Assembly (NCBI GenBank): GCA_964483085.1
Contig: CAYZZX010000067.1
Coordinates: forward strand, 1-9,202
DNA from: JALHFZ01 sp964483085
GTDB taxonomy: Bacteria > Synergistota > Synergistia > Synergistales > Aminobacteriaceae
Length of the DNA: 9,202 nucleotides
Direction: 5' to 3'
Below the pieces are notes generated by a model, which had not been told where the DNA came from, searched no databases, and saw nothing but the letters and a program-made list of their open reading frames with translations. The position numbers and the translations under genes were made by a program. Position 1 is the stretch's first letter; every line of letters starts with the position of its first letter. Shown one piece after another: positions 1 through 6,480 of this stretch.

Positions 1-704
1 GGGCCTCCGAACCGCTGAACAAGAACCTCTCCTTCCCGCAGAAGGGTGAGGGAGACGTTTTTCAGGTTGGGCCCCCGGGCGATGAGAGGCCATTTTTCCT
101 TTGTCTTGACGGGGCAGAGGGCAGGACGGGGGGGGATGATGGTATGCCCCGCCCTCTGGGCGAAACGGTAGCCGTCACCGGTGGAGCCGGTCTTCCGGAA
201 GGACTTTCCTCCCGTGGTGAGTATAAATGCGTCCCCTTCAATCTCCTGCCCCCGCAGAAGAAAGCGGACGACTGAACCGTTTTTGATCTCGAGATTGATC
301 GCCTCCCGGTTCCGGTAGACGGAGGCCCCTCCATCCTTCAGATAGTTCAGAAGGCAGGTCACCACCTGCTCTGATCCTCCCCGGGCGGGAAATATCCGCT
401 TGCCACGCTCCATCTTCGTTGCGAGCCCTCTGGAATTGAAGAAATCAAGGGTTTCCCGGGGGCCGAACTGTGAGAAGGCGGAGTAGAGAAATTTCCCCTT
501 CGGACCGAATTTCGAAAGAAAAACCTCCAGATCCTCCTCGCCGCTCGTGAGGTTGCACCGCCCCTTGCCGCTGAGGATGAGTTTCGACCCCACGGTCTGA
601 TTTTTTTCAACGAGAGTCACGGAAGCCCCGGCCTCCGCTGCACGCCCTGCGGCTATGAGCCCCGCAGCTCCTCCTCCGATGACCACGACTCTGCGAGGTG
701 TCAT
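1..704 (-). CDS. NAD(P)/FAD-dependent oxidoreductase, YhiN/HI0933 (BaiN-like) family, partial
   Basis: The reading frame is open from an ATG at 704 to the window edge and gives about 234 N-terminal residues; the family is usually near 400, so the C-terminal part lies outside. An N-terminal Rossmann dinucleotide-binding loop is visible (VVVIGGGAAGL, residues 6-16), followed by an acidic residue in the expected FAD-ribose position (TLVEKN). The family signature KLILSGKGRCNLTS is at residues 41-54, and the TTGG...TGSTGDGY block lies further on. These are typical of the flavoproteins often annotated as HI0933-like or aminoacetone oxidase/BaiN-like; the true substrate is generally unknown and I do not assign one. 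The start overlaps the stop of tex by four bases (ATGA), which implies translational coupling and a shared transcript. No signal peptide is seen, so it is probably cytoplasmic. The family is well supported; the function is not. Confidence 0.87.
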   Translation of the reverse strand, partial: MTPRRVVVIGGGAAGLIAAGRAAEAGASVTLVEKNQTVGSKLILSGKGRCNLTSGEEDLEVFLSKFGPKGKFLYSAFSQFGPRETLDFFNSRGLATKMERGKRIFPARGGSEQVVTCLLNYLKDGGASVYRNREAINLEIKNGSVVRFLLRGQEIEGDAFILTTGGKSFRKTGSTGDGYRFAQRAGHTIIPPRPALCPVKTKEKWPLIARGPNLKNVSLTLLREGEVLVQRFGG

Positions 705-2839
705 GAGCGTTTTTCCTTCTGTCCTGTTTTCATTGAGAGAGAGATCCTCTTTCTTGCGTGATCAACTTCGAGAACTGACACCTTCACCTGCAGACCGGGC
801 TTCAGAGCGGCCCGTTCGGCCGGGGACATCTGGTTGCGGTGAACGAGGCCGTCCTGGTGCACACCGAGGTCGACGAAGGCTCCGAAGGAGGTGATGTTCG
901 TCACCACACCGGGAAGCTCCATCCCCGAGTGCAGGTCCTCGAGGGTCTCCACTCCCTCGGCATAGGAGAAAAGTTCGAAGGACGAGCGGGGGTCCCTTCC
1001 CGGCTTCTCAAGCTCCGCCAGAATATCCAGAAGGGTGGGCATTCCCGCATCGGGAGAAATGTATTTTTCAGGAGAGATCTTCTGTCGCAGCTCGCGGTTT
1101 TTCATAAGATCTTCCACGGCACAACCGAGATCGGCAGCGATTTTTTTCACCAGACTGTAGCGCTCGGGGTGGACGGCGCTTCCGTCGAGGGGGTTGTTTC
1201 CCCCCGGGATCCGGAGAAAACCGGCGGCCTGCTCGAAGGTCTTCGCTCCGAGACGGGGGACGGAGAGCAGGGACTTCCGGTCCGGGAAAGCTCCCTTCTC
1301 CTCCCGGAATCGGACGATCTGGTCCGCCATGGACGGCCCGATCCCCGAGACGAAGGAGAGGAGTTCCGCGCTGGCGGTGTTCGCGTTCACCCCCACGGCA
1401 TGGACGCAGGACTCCACTATTAAGGAGAGATTTTTTTTCAGCTCCTTCTGGTCCACGTCGTGCTGGTACTGCCCCACGCCGATGGCCTTTGGATCGATCT
1501 TCACCAGCTCGGAGAGGGGGTCGAGAAGGCGCCTGCCGATGGAGACCGCCCCCCGGACGGTGATATCGTGGTCGGGAAATTCCTTTCGGGCCACTTCGGA
1601 GGCGGAATAGACGGAGGCGCCGCTTTCGTTCACGAGGGTGACGATCAACGATGAGGGGAGGTCAAGTTTTTTGAAAAAACGTTCCGTCTCACGCCCGGCA
1701 GTACCGTTTCCTATGGCGACCGCTTCGATGGAGTACTCCTCGAGGGCTTTTCTTATTGTCTTTGCGCTTCCTTCCTCGTCACTCTGGGGCGGGTGAGGGT
1801 AGATCACTCCGGAATGGAGCAGGTCGCCCTGACGATTGAGGCAGACGAACTTGCACCCGGTGCGGAAAGCGGGGTCGACGGCGAGGATGTTTTTGGGCCC
1901 CAGAGGAGGGGCGAGCAGCATATCCCTGATATTCCGACCGAAGACCGAAATGGCCTCCCGGTCAGCCCGTTTCTTCAGGGCGCTCCGCAGCTCAGTCTCC
2001 ATGGATGGAGCAAGAAGCCGCCGATAGCCGTCCTCTACTGCCTGCTTCACAAGAAGAGAAGCGGGGCCTGTCCCCCGAACGAAAAGTGGACGGAGGAGAG
2101 CGAGGGCTTCTTCTTCCGGCGGAAGAAGGGAGAGGACGAGGATTTTTTCCTTCTCCCCCCGAAACATGGCGAGTACCCGATGGGAGGGAGCGGCTGCGGC
2201 AAGCTCTTCTCTGTCGAAGTAATCCCGGAAGTTGGCCCCTTCCCCTTCCTTTCCCCGGGCCAGAGAGCTTTTGATCCGGCCGCGCCGGCCGAAAAGACGC
2301 CGCATAAGCCGCCGGGCCTCTCCGTCCTCGCTGAATCTTTCGGCGAGGATATCCTGCGCACCCTGAAGAGCCTCTTCAACGGAGGGTACTTCCAGCTCTT
2401 CCGAAAGGAAGGGACCGGCCAGAAGGGCAGGGTCCTCCTCTCCCTGGGCGAAAAGCAGATCCGCCAGAGGGGAGAGTCCTTTTTGTGCAGCCATGGAGGC
2501 CCGGGTCTTCCGCTTCGGCCGGAAGGGAAGATAGACGTCCTCGAGGACGGTGAGAGATGAAGCAGCGGCAATACGCTTCTCAAGTGCGGTCGTCAGCAGC
2601 CCTCTTTCAGTGAGGGATGTGAGGATGGCTTTCTTTCTTGCCTCAAGCTCTTCGAGACGGGCGTACCGGTCGGATATGGCAAGGATAACTTCCTCATCGA
2701 GGCTTCCCGTGGCTTCCTTGCGGTACCGGGCGATGAATGGCACAGTGGAGCCTTCCTCGAAAAGGGTAAGGACGGCCTCCACGGCCGATACTGACAGTTT
2801 CAATTCCTGAGACACCCTGCGGGCGATAAGGGGATTCAT
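701..2839 (-). CDS. tex: Tex, S1-domain RNA-binding transcription accessory protein
   Basis: This 712-residue protein has a length close to the Tex/YhgF family norm (about 720-780). Domains in order: an N-terminal helical Tex region (residues 1-300, with VPFIARYRKEATGSLDE near 33-49 and VYLPFRPKRKTRA at 102-114), an RNase H-like YqgF domain (from about 317, ILAVDPAFRTGCK), the conserved GVGQYQHDV (454-462), helix-hairpin-helix repeats (SGIGPSMADQIV at 498-509 and the following SVPRLGAKTFEQAAGFL) and a C-terminal S1 domain (about 639-705, VVTNITSFGAFVDLG). The family binds nucleic acid and affects transcription; the exact biochemical role is unsettled. The ATG at 2839 is preceded by GGAGGT at 2845-2850 with a 5-nt spacer. 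The TGA stop overlaps the ATG of the downstream flavoprotein. An extended -10 lies just upstream. The protein should be cytoplasmic. No truncation or frameshift is visible. Confidence 0.97.
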   Translation of the reverse strand: MNPLIARRVSQELKLSVSAVEAVLTLFEEGSTVPFIARYRKEATGSLDEEVILAISDRYARLEELEARKKAILTSLTERGLLTTALEKRIAAASSLTVLEDVYLPFRPKRKTRASMAAQKGLSPLADLLFAQGEEDPALLAGPFLSEELEVPSVEEALQGAQDILAERFSEDGEARRLMRRLFGRRGRIKSSLARGKEGEGANFRDYFDREELAAAAPSHRVLAMFRGEKEKILVLSLLPPEEEALALLRPLFVRGTGPASLLVKQAVEDGYRRLLAPSMETELRSALKKRADREAISVFGRNIRDMLLAPPLGPKNILAVDPAFRTGCKFVCLNRQGDLLHSGVIYPHPPQSDEEGSAKTIRKALEEYSIEAVAIGNGTAGRETERFFKKLDLPSSLIVTLVNESGASVYSASEVARKEFPDHDITVRGAVSIGRRLLDPLSELVKIDPKAIGVGQYQHDVDQKELKKNLSLIVESCVHAVGVNANTASAELLSFVSGIGPSMADQIVRFREEKGAFPDRKSLLSVPRLGAKTFEQAAGFLRIPGGNNPLDGSAVHPERYSLVKKIAADLGCAVEDLMKNRELRQKISPEKYISPDAGMPTLLDILAELEKPGRDPRSSFELFSYAEGVETLEDLHSGMELPGVVTNITSFGAFVDLGVHQDGLVHRNQMSPAERAALKPGLQVKVSVLEVDHARKRISLSMKTGQKEKRS

Positions 2840-2863
2840 GAAGGACCTCCACTCTTTTTTTCC

Positions 2864-2872
2864 ATTCTAGCA
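2864..2872 (-). promoter_or_regulatory. Extended -10 promoter of tex
   Basis: On the minus strand the sequence reads TGC followed by TAGAAT (5 of 6 to TATAAT), an extended -10 element. No good -35 hexamer lies 16-18 bp upstream, which extended -10 promoters tolerate. Transcription would begin near 2857, leaving a leader of only about 18 nt that still contains the GGAGGT ribosome binding site. Predicted from the motif only. Confidence 0.45.
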
Positions 2873-2906
2873 CGGACGGCGGAGAGAGAAAATTGAAGGG
2901 TGATCA

Positions 2907-2915
2907 TGATACAAT
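2907..2915 (+). promoter_or_regulatory. Extended -10 promoter of the phosphoesterase operon
   Basis: The plus strand reads TGA followed by TACAAT, a TGn plus 5-of-6 -10 hexamer, without a convincing -35. Transcription would start near 2922. This falls downstream of the alternative GTG at 2900 and therefore favours the ATG at 2936 as the translation start. It is divergent from the tex promoter, the two -10 elements being about 40 bp apart. Confidence 0.42.
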
Positions 2916-2935
2916 TTGGCCGAGGCGGGATATTT

Positions 2936-3556
2936 ATGGAAAAACACTGGTGGACTCCACTGTACGGCATTCTGTTCGGCGTCTATGTTCCGGAGGAGGT
3001 TCGGCGATTGAAGGGAAGAGTGATCCTTCATATCTCCGATACGCCCTTCACATTTTACGGCTCCATTGCACGGCTGATCCGCCTTCTCGATCCCCTCTGG
3101 ATCATTCATACCGGGGACCTGGCGGATAACGTGAAGCTCGAGATAGCTCCCTGGGAGCTTCCCCGGTATGTTCGCTCGGTCACGCAGTTGAGCAGGATCC
3201 TCAGGAGCGAAAAAAGACGCCGTCTCGCTGTGGTCATGGGAAATCATGACCATCCCGCCACCGTCCGCTCTCTTTTTCCCGACAGCCTGCTTTTCGAAGG
3301 GAAGGGGAGAATGAAGGCCTGCGGCTTCGATCTGAACCTCAGCCATGATATGCCGGGATTTCTCACCCCCTTCGGCCGGTACAACCTCTTCGGGCACGAC
3401 CCGAACGTATCCGACCCGCCGGAGGAGAAGGTTTTTTTTCTCAATGGCATCGCGGCGGTAAATATCATTGCGGTTGATACGGGCAGGGTGTACTCCCTTC
3501 CCTATCCTGAGTATGTAAACGACGCCAGGCTCGGAAAAAGAAAAAGAGGTCTGTAA
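2936..3556 (+). CDS. Calcineurin-like metallophosphoesterase with altered metal-site motifs
   Basis: Starting at ATG 2936 the product has 206 residues. Motifs of the calcineurin-like fold appear in order: HISDTP (residues 32-37, motif I), HTGDLADN (58-65, motif II), GNHDH (102-106, motif III), SHD (136-138, motif IV-like) and FGHDPN (152-157, motif V-like). Family members hydrolyse phosphomono- or phosphodiesters using two metal ions; the substrate cannot be read from the sequence. Two positions are odd: motif I normally reads D-x-H but has Pro37 here, and motif V normally ends GHxH but reads GHDPN. No transmembrane segment or signal peptide is obvious. The frame extends back to a GTG at 2900, giving 218 residues, but that start has no well-placed ribosome binding site and would overlap the predicted promoter. 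GAGGCGGG at 2922-2929 is a moderate site for 2936. The unknown gene at 3578 follows after 21 nt, which suggests an operon. Confidence 0.8.
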   Translation: MEKHWWTPLYGILFGVYVPEEVRRLKGRVILHISDTPFTFYGSIARLIRLLDPLWIIHTGDLADNVKLEIAPWELPRYVRSVTQLSRILRSEKRRRLAVVMGNHDHPATVRSLFPDSLLFEGKGRMKACGFDLNLSHDMPGFLTPFGRYNLFGHDPNVSDPPEEKVFFLNGIAAVNIIAVDTGRVYSLPYPEYVNDARLGKRKRGL

Positions 3557-3577
3557 AAAAAGACAGGAGGGATATTC

Positions 3578-4585
3578 ATGCTGTCCATAGTTCGGGGTGG
3601 TCCGAGAACGCTTCTGCTGCGGGGGCGGAAAGAAGAGCTCATTGAAATTCTTTCCGGACGGATTCTTCTTGAAGAGCACACCCTCGCCGAGGCCCTTGAT
3701 GTTGCTGTGGAGGGGCAGACGATTCTTGTTGTTTCGAGCGGAAAAAAAGGAGGGCGGGGCCTGTGGATCGCAGACGCCCCTTCGGAAGAAATCCTCGCTT
3801 TTCTCATCAGCGGAAAGGGAAAAGCGCACGTTGATTCCGCTGCTCTTCTCCCCCGTATTCTCTTCTTCCGGGTCTTCGGAGACAAAGAACGGGTTTTTCA
3901 GCAGATGATAGAAGATTACGACGCGTCCCGGGGAACCCTCCGCCACATTCTCCGTTCGCCCCGCAGAGACAGTGTTGCCATCTGTTTTACTCAAAAAGCC
4001 CTCAATCAGCCTATCACCATGGAAGATCTTTTCGATGACGTTCTCTACATAAAAAACACAGGATACGAGGAGCTCTTCGCCTCTCTTCAGAATAAAGCCC
4101 TCTGGTATTTCAGCGAAGGGCTGGAAAAACGCCAATGGAACGAGCTGGAGATCCGCATCACCGACGCGTGGGGGTGTTTTCGACAGCAGTACGAAAGACT
4201 GCGCCTCACCCTCGAGGCTCTCGAGGTCGGCATGATCCTCGGTGAAGGGTGGGGAAAGGACTTTGCCCGTATCCTCATGCCGATCCAGATATACAAAATC
4301 AGGCTTTTCACCTTTCTCTCCCCCCGGGATGTCAAGGAGATACTGATCGGCCTTGAATACGGCGGCGACGGCGAACGGCTTGTGGATTTCGACCTCTACT
4401 CCCAGCGGGAGAAAATCTCCTGGGGCGGATCGGGCGTTAAGGAAAAAAATCGTGACGAACTGGGAAGGGGTATGCGGATGGAACTTCTGCGGCGTCTTGA
4501 CAGTTCTGTCAGGACGGAGCTCGACGAACAGGAACGAGAGATCCACGCCATGAGAAAGAGAAACGAGACCAGCGGCTGCCCGTGA
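3578..4585 (+). CDS. Hypothetical protein, 335 residues, no recognised family
   Basis: I do not recognise this protein. It starts at ATG 3578 behind a strong AGGAGGG at 3565-3571 with a 6-nt spacer, and follows the phosphoesterase by 21 nt, so it is probably co-transcribed. The N-terminal third alternates short hydrophobic strands and helices (TLLLRGRKEELIEIL, ILVVSSGKKGGRGLWIADA), suggesting an alpha/beta fold. The middle (about residues 100-250) looks mostly helical with several aromatic residues (EELFASLQNKALWYF, CFRQQYERLRLTLEAL). The C-terminus (about 285-331) is highly charged and probably helical (RTELDEQEREIHAMRKR). There is no signal peptide, transmembrane helix, Walker motif or cysteine cluster that I can identify, so it is probably cytoplasmic. 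Base composition matches its neighbours, so there is no sign of recent transfer. A longer antisense frame over this region looks like a shadow. Coding status is confident; function is unknown. Confidence 0.85.
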   Translation: MLSIVRGGPRTLLLRGRKEELIEILSGRILLEEHTLAEALDVAVEGQTILVVSSGKKGGRGLWIADAPSEEILAFLISGKGKAHVDSAALLPRILFFRVFGDKERVFQQMIEDYDASRGTLRHILRSPRRDSVAICFTQKALNQPITMEDLFDDVLYIKNTGYEELFASLQNKALWYFSEGLEKRQWNELEIRITDAWGCFRQQYERLRLTLEALEVGMILGEGWGKDFARILMPIQIYKIRLFTFLSPRDVKEILIGLEYGGDGERLVDFDLYSQREKISWGGSGVKEKNRDELGRGMRMELLRRLDSSVRTELDEQEREIHAMRKRNETSGCP

Positions 4586-4634
4586 AAATCTTTCAGTAAC
4601 ATTGTTTTTTTAGCATAATTCCAAGAATATCGGT

Positions 4635-4640
4635 TATACT
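4635..4640 (+). promoter_or_regulatory. Possible -10 element of the spoVS gene
   Basis: TATACT (5 of 6 to the consensus) lies in an AT-rich patch (about 4586-4660) that stands out from the GC-rich surroundings. No good -35 is found 16-18 bp upstream. A second candidate, CATAAT, is at 4614-4619. If 4635 is used, transcription would start near 4647 and the leader would be about 89 nt, including the hairpin at 4680-4698. Confidence 0.3.
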
Positions 4641-4679
4641 TATTAGACAATTTCCTTCACCTGCTTCCAGAGTACGTTC

Positions 4680-4698
4680 AACAGGATTTTCTCCTGTT
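4680..4698 (+). repeat. Inverted repeat (7-bp hairpin) in the spoVS leader
   Basis: AACAGGA and TCCTGTT form a perfect 7-bp stem around a 5-nt loop (TTTTC). No T-run follows, so it is not a standard intrinsic terminator. It lies about 23 nt before the ribosome binding site of the spoVS gene and could be a leader RNA structure or a protein-binding site; neither is shown. Confidence 0.4.
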
Positions 4699-4735
4699 AT
4701 GCCGGATTCGTCTCACTATGAAGGAGGTCTTTTCG

Positions 4736-4996
4736 ATGGAAGTTCTCAAGGTATCGGCCAATTCGCAGCCAAAATCGGTGGCAGGAGCAATTGCCGCTGT
4801 ACTCCGGGAGGCGGGTGCGGTGGAAGTTCAGGCCGTGGGCGCCGGAGCGGTCAATCAATCGGTGAAAGCCATCGCCATCGCGAGGGGGTATGTCGTCGCC
4901 AACGGGATTGATCTCATATGCATCCCCGCCTTTACGAAGATCACTATCGACGACGAAGAGCGCACCGCCCTGCGGTTTCAGATAGAACCACGGTAG
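4736..4996 (+). CDS. spoVS: SpoVS-family (stage V sporulation protein S) protein
   Basis: The 86-residue product matches SpoVS almost end to end: it opens MEVLKVSANSQPKSVAGAIA, then has the GAVEVQAVGAGAVNQSVKAI and DLICIPAFTKITIDDEERTA blocks and ends IEPR. In Bacillus subtilis SpoVS affects septation and late sporulation, and the fold is an Alba-like, probably nucleic-acid-binding, small domain. Homologues are also found in bacteria that do not sporulate, so its presence does not prove sporulation. The start at 4736 is chosen because AAGGAGG at 4721-4727 sits 8 nt before it and the family begins at MEVLKV. An in-frame ATG at 4718 would add six residues but lies upstream of the ribosome binding site. 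The gene appears monocistronic, with an intrinsic terminator about 35 nt downstream. Confidence 0.95.
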   Translation: MEVLKVSANSQPKSVAGAIAAVLREAGAVEVQAVGAGAVNQSVKAIAIARGYVVANGIDLICIPAFTKITIDDEERTALRFQIEPR

Positions 4997-5031
4997 TCTG
5001 CCCCCTTTCAACCTGCAGTACCTCCTCTTGC

Positions 5032-5063
5032 CCCGGCCTCTACCGGAGAAGCCGGGCATTTTT
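5032..5063 (+). terminator. Rho-independent terminator after spoVS
   Basis: CCCGGC at 5032-5037 pairs with GCCGGG at 5051-5056. The stem continues after one mismatch with TCT/AGA around a 5-nt loop. CA and then TTTTT (5059-5063) follow. This lies about 35 nt after the SpoVS stop, as expected for an intrinsic terminator. The U-tract is short, so efficiency may be moderate. Confidence 0.6.
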
Positions 5064-5067
5064 ATGC

Positions 5068-5096
5068 CTGAAAAATACCGAAAAATGGAGTATACT
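5068..5096 (+). promoter_or_regulatory. Sigma70-type promoter of hisS-aspS
   Basis: A -35 hexamer CTGAAA (5068-5073, 4 of 6) and a -10 hexamer TATACT (5091-5096, 5 of 6) are separated by exactly 17 bp. Transcription would start near 5103, giving a leader of about 69 nt before hisS. That is too short to hold a T-box riboswitch. The promoter directly follows the spoVS terminator. Confidence 0.55.
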
Positions 5097-5171
5097 AACC
5101 TGCATAACGGAATAAACTACTCTACTTCAGCGCAACACAGAAGAAAAGCAACGGATCCAGGAGGAGATAGC

Positions 5172-6452
5172 ATGGCAGAGATCAGCGCACCCCGGGGAGT
5201 TCGGGATATACTACCAGATGAATCGTGGAAATGGGCTCATGTCTTCAGAATCATCAGCGAGACGGCCCGGGATTTCGGCTATTCCGAGGTCCATCTTCCA
5301 ATTTTTGAACACACGGAACTCTTCGCTCGGGGAATCGGCGATACGACAGATATTGTTGAAAAAGAGATGTACACCTTCACCGACAAGGGCGGGCGCAGCA
5401 TCACCCTCCGTCCTGAGGCGACGGCCTCCATGGTGCGGTCCTACCTCGAACACCGGATGGACGTTCTGTCCCAGCCGGTGAAGATGTGGTGCACGGGGCC
5501 AATGTTCCGATACGAGCGTCCCCAGAAGGGCAGGTACCGCCAGTTCTGGCAGGTGGATTTCGAAAGTCTCGGGTCGCCTCACCCCTATGCTGACGTGGAG
5601 ATCATCGCCCTTTCCCTTGAGGCCTTCCGGCGGCTCGGTCTCGCCAGCCTCGAGGTGGTCATCAATTCCGTAGGCTGCCCCGCATGCAGGCCTGTTTACC
5701 GAAAAGAACTCACTGAGTATTTCGCTTCCCGGGCGGAAGAGCTGTGCGATACGTGCCGCGACCGTCTTGAAAGAAACCCCCTGCGCATTCTCGACTGCAA
5801 GCGGGAAGGGTGCCGGAAGGTCACAGAAGACGCTCCCGATGTGCTGGGAAGCCTCTGCGAAGAATGCCGGGAGCATTTCGACGCAGTGCGGTCGGGGCTC
5901 GACTCTCTCGGTGCAGCCTATCACATTGATAAACGGCTCGTCCGGGGCCTTGACTACTACACGAAGACCGCCTACGAAGTTCTCTCGGGAGCCCTCGGCT
6001 CTCAGAACGCCGTCTGCGGAGGAGGGCGGTACGACAACCTCGCAGAGGCCATCGGTGGCCCCTCGGTCCCCGGTGTGGGATTCGCCGCCGGAGTGGACCG
6101 CATCGTCATGGTGATGGAGCAGGAGGCGTGCTCCTTCGGCCCGGAACCTCTCATTGACGTTTTCGGTGTCGCTCTGGACGAAACCTCCCGGGTGGAGCTT
6201 CTCCGCCTCGTGGATGCCCTCAGACGGGCCGGAATTTCGGCCGATATGGATTACGGAAAGCGGAGCATGAAAGCCCAGATGAAATCCGCCTCCTCGCGAA
6301 AGGCCCGCTTTGCCTGCATTATCGGCGAAAACGAAGTCGCGGCCGGGACGGTGGTTGTAAAAAATCTTCAGGACGGAGAGCAGAGGGAAATTCCCGTCTC
6401 CGACGCTCCGGCTGAGATACGAACGCAGCTTCTCTCTACCCGAAAGGGGTAA
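5172..6452 (+). CDS. hisS: Histidyl-tRNA synthetase
   Basis: The 426-residue product is a normal-length class II HisRS that charges tRNA-His with histidine in the cytoplasm. Visible motifs: TLRPEAT (78-84), motif 2 region MFRYERPQKGRYRQFWQ (111-127), histidine-binding RGLDYYT (258-264), GGGRYDNL (283-290), motif 3 GVGFAAGVDRI (301-311), and a C-terminal anticodon-binding domain from about 325. The insertion between motifs 2 and 3 carries cysteines at 169, 172, 192, 195, 209, 214, 229 and 232, mostly paired as CxxC, which could bind metal. Motif 2 has Trp where many bacterial enzymes have His (RQFHQ). The ATG at 5172 is chosen because AGGAGG lies at 5159-5164 with a 7-nt spacer and the family begins here; the frame extends upstream to 5028 but that would cover the terminator and promoter. 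aspS follows after 28 nt. Confidence 0.97.
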   Translation: MAEISAPRGVRDILPDESWKWAHVFRIISETARDFGYSEVHLPIFEHTELFARGIGDTTDIVEKEMYTFTDKGGRSITLRPEATASMVRSYLEHRMDVLSQPVKMWCTGPMFRYERPQKGRYRQFWQVDFESLGSPHPYADVEIIALSLEAFRRLGLASLEVVINSVGCPACRPVYRKELTEYFASRAEELCDTCRDRLERNPLRILDCKREGCRKVTEDAPDVLGSLCEECREHFDAVRSGLDSLGAAYHIDKRLVRGLDYYTKTAYEVLSGALGSQNAVCGGGRYDNLAEAIGGPSVPGVGFAAGVDRIVMVMEQEACSFGPEPLIDVFGVALDETSRVELLRLVDALRRAGISADMDYGKRSMKAQMKSASSRKARFACIIGENEVAAGTVVVKNLQDGEQREIPVSDAPAEIRTQLLSTRKG

Positions 6453-6480
6453 AGGGGCACTAATGGAGGGGAAAGTTCCC

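Noticed and set aside
1793..2560. A 255-codon plus-strand open frame within tex
   Set aside because: It is antisense to the conserved Tex coding sequence, with low-complexity charged and glycine-rich composition and no family resemblance.
2867..4546. A 559-codon open frame on the minus strand opposite the phosphoesterase and the unknown protein
   Set aside because: It starts at a GTG with no ribosome binding site, ends inside the tex promoter, and lies antisense to two plus-strand genes that have good ribosome binding sites or recognisable motifs. Its ISHDH-like segment is just the complement of GNHDH. Long antisense frames are common in GC-rich coding DNA.
4997..5171. A T-box riboswitch upstream of hisS
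   Set aside because: The predicted leader is only about 69 nt, and I found no T-box consensus sequence or antiterminator arrangement within it.
5028..5171. An N-terminal extension of HisRS of 48 residues
   Set aside because: It would be translated from DNA that carries the spoVS terminator and the hisS promoter, and HisRS family members begin at about the MAEISAPRG segment, which has its own strong ribosome binding site.
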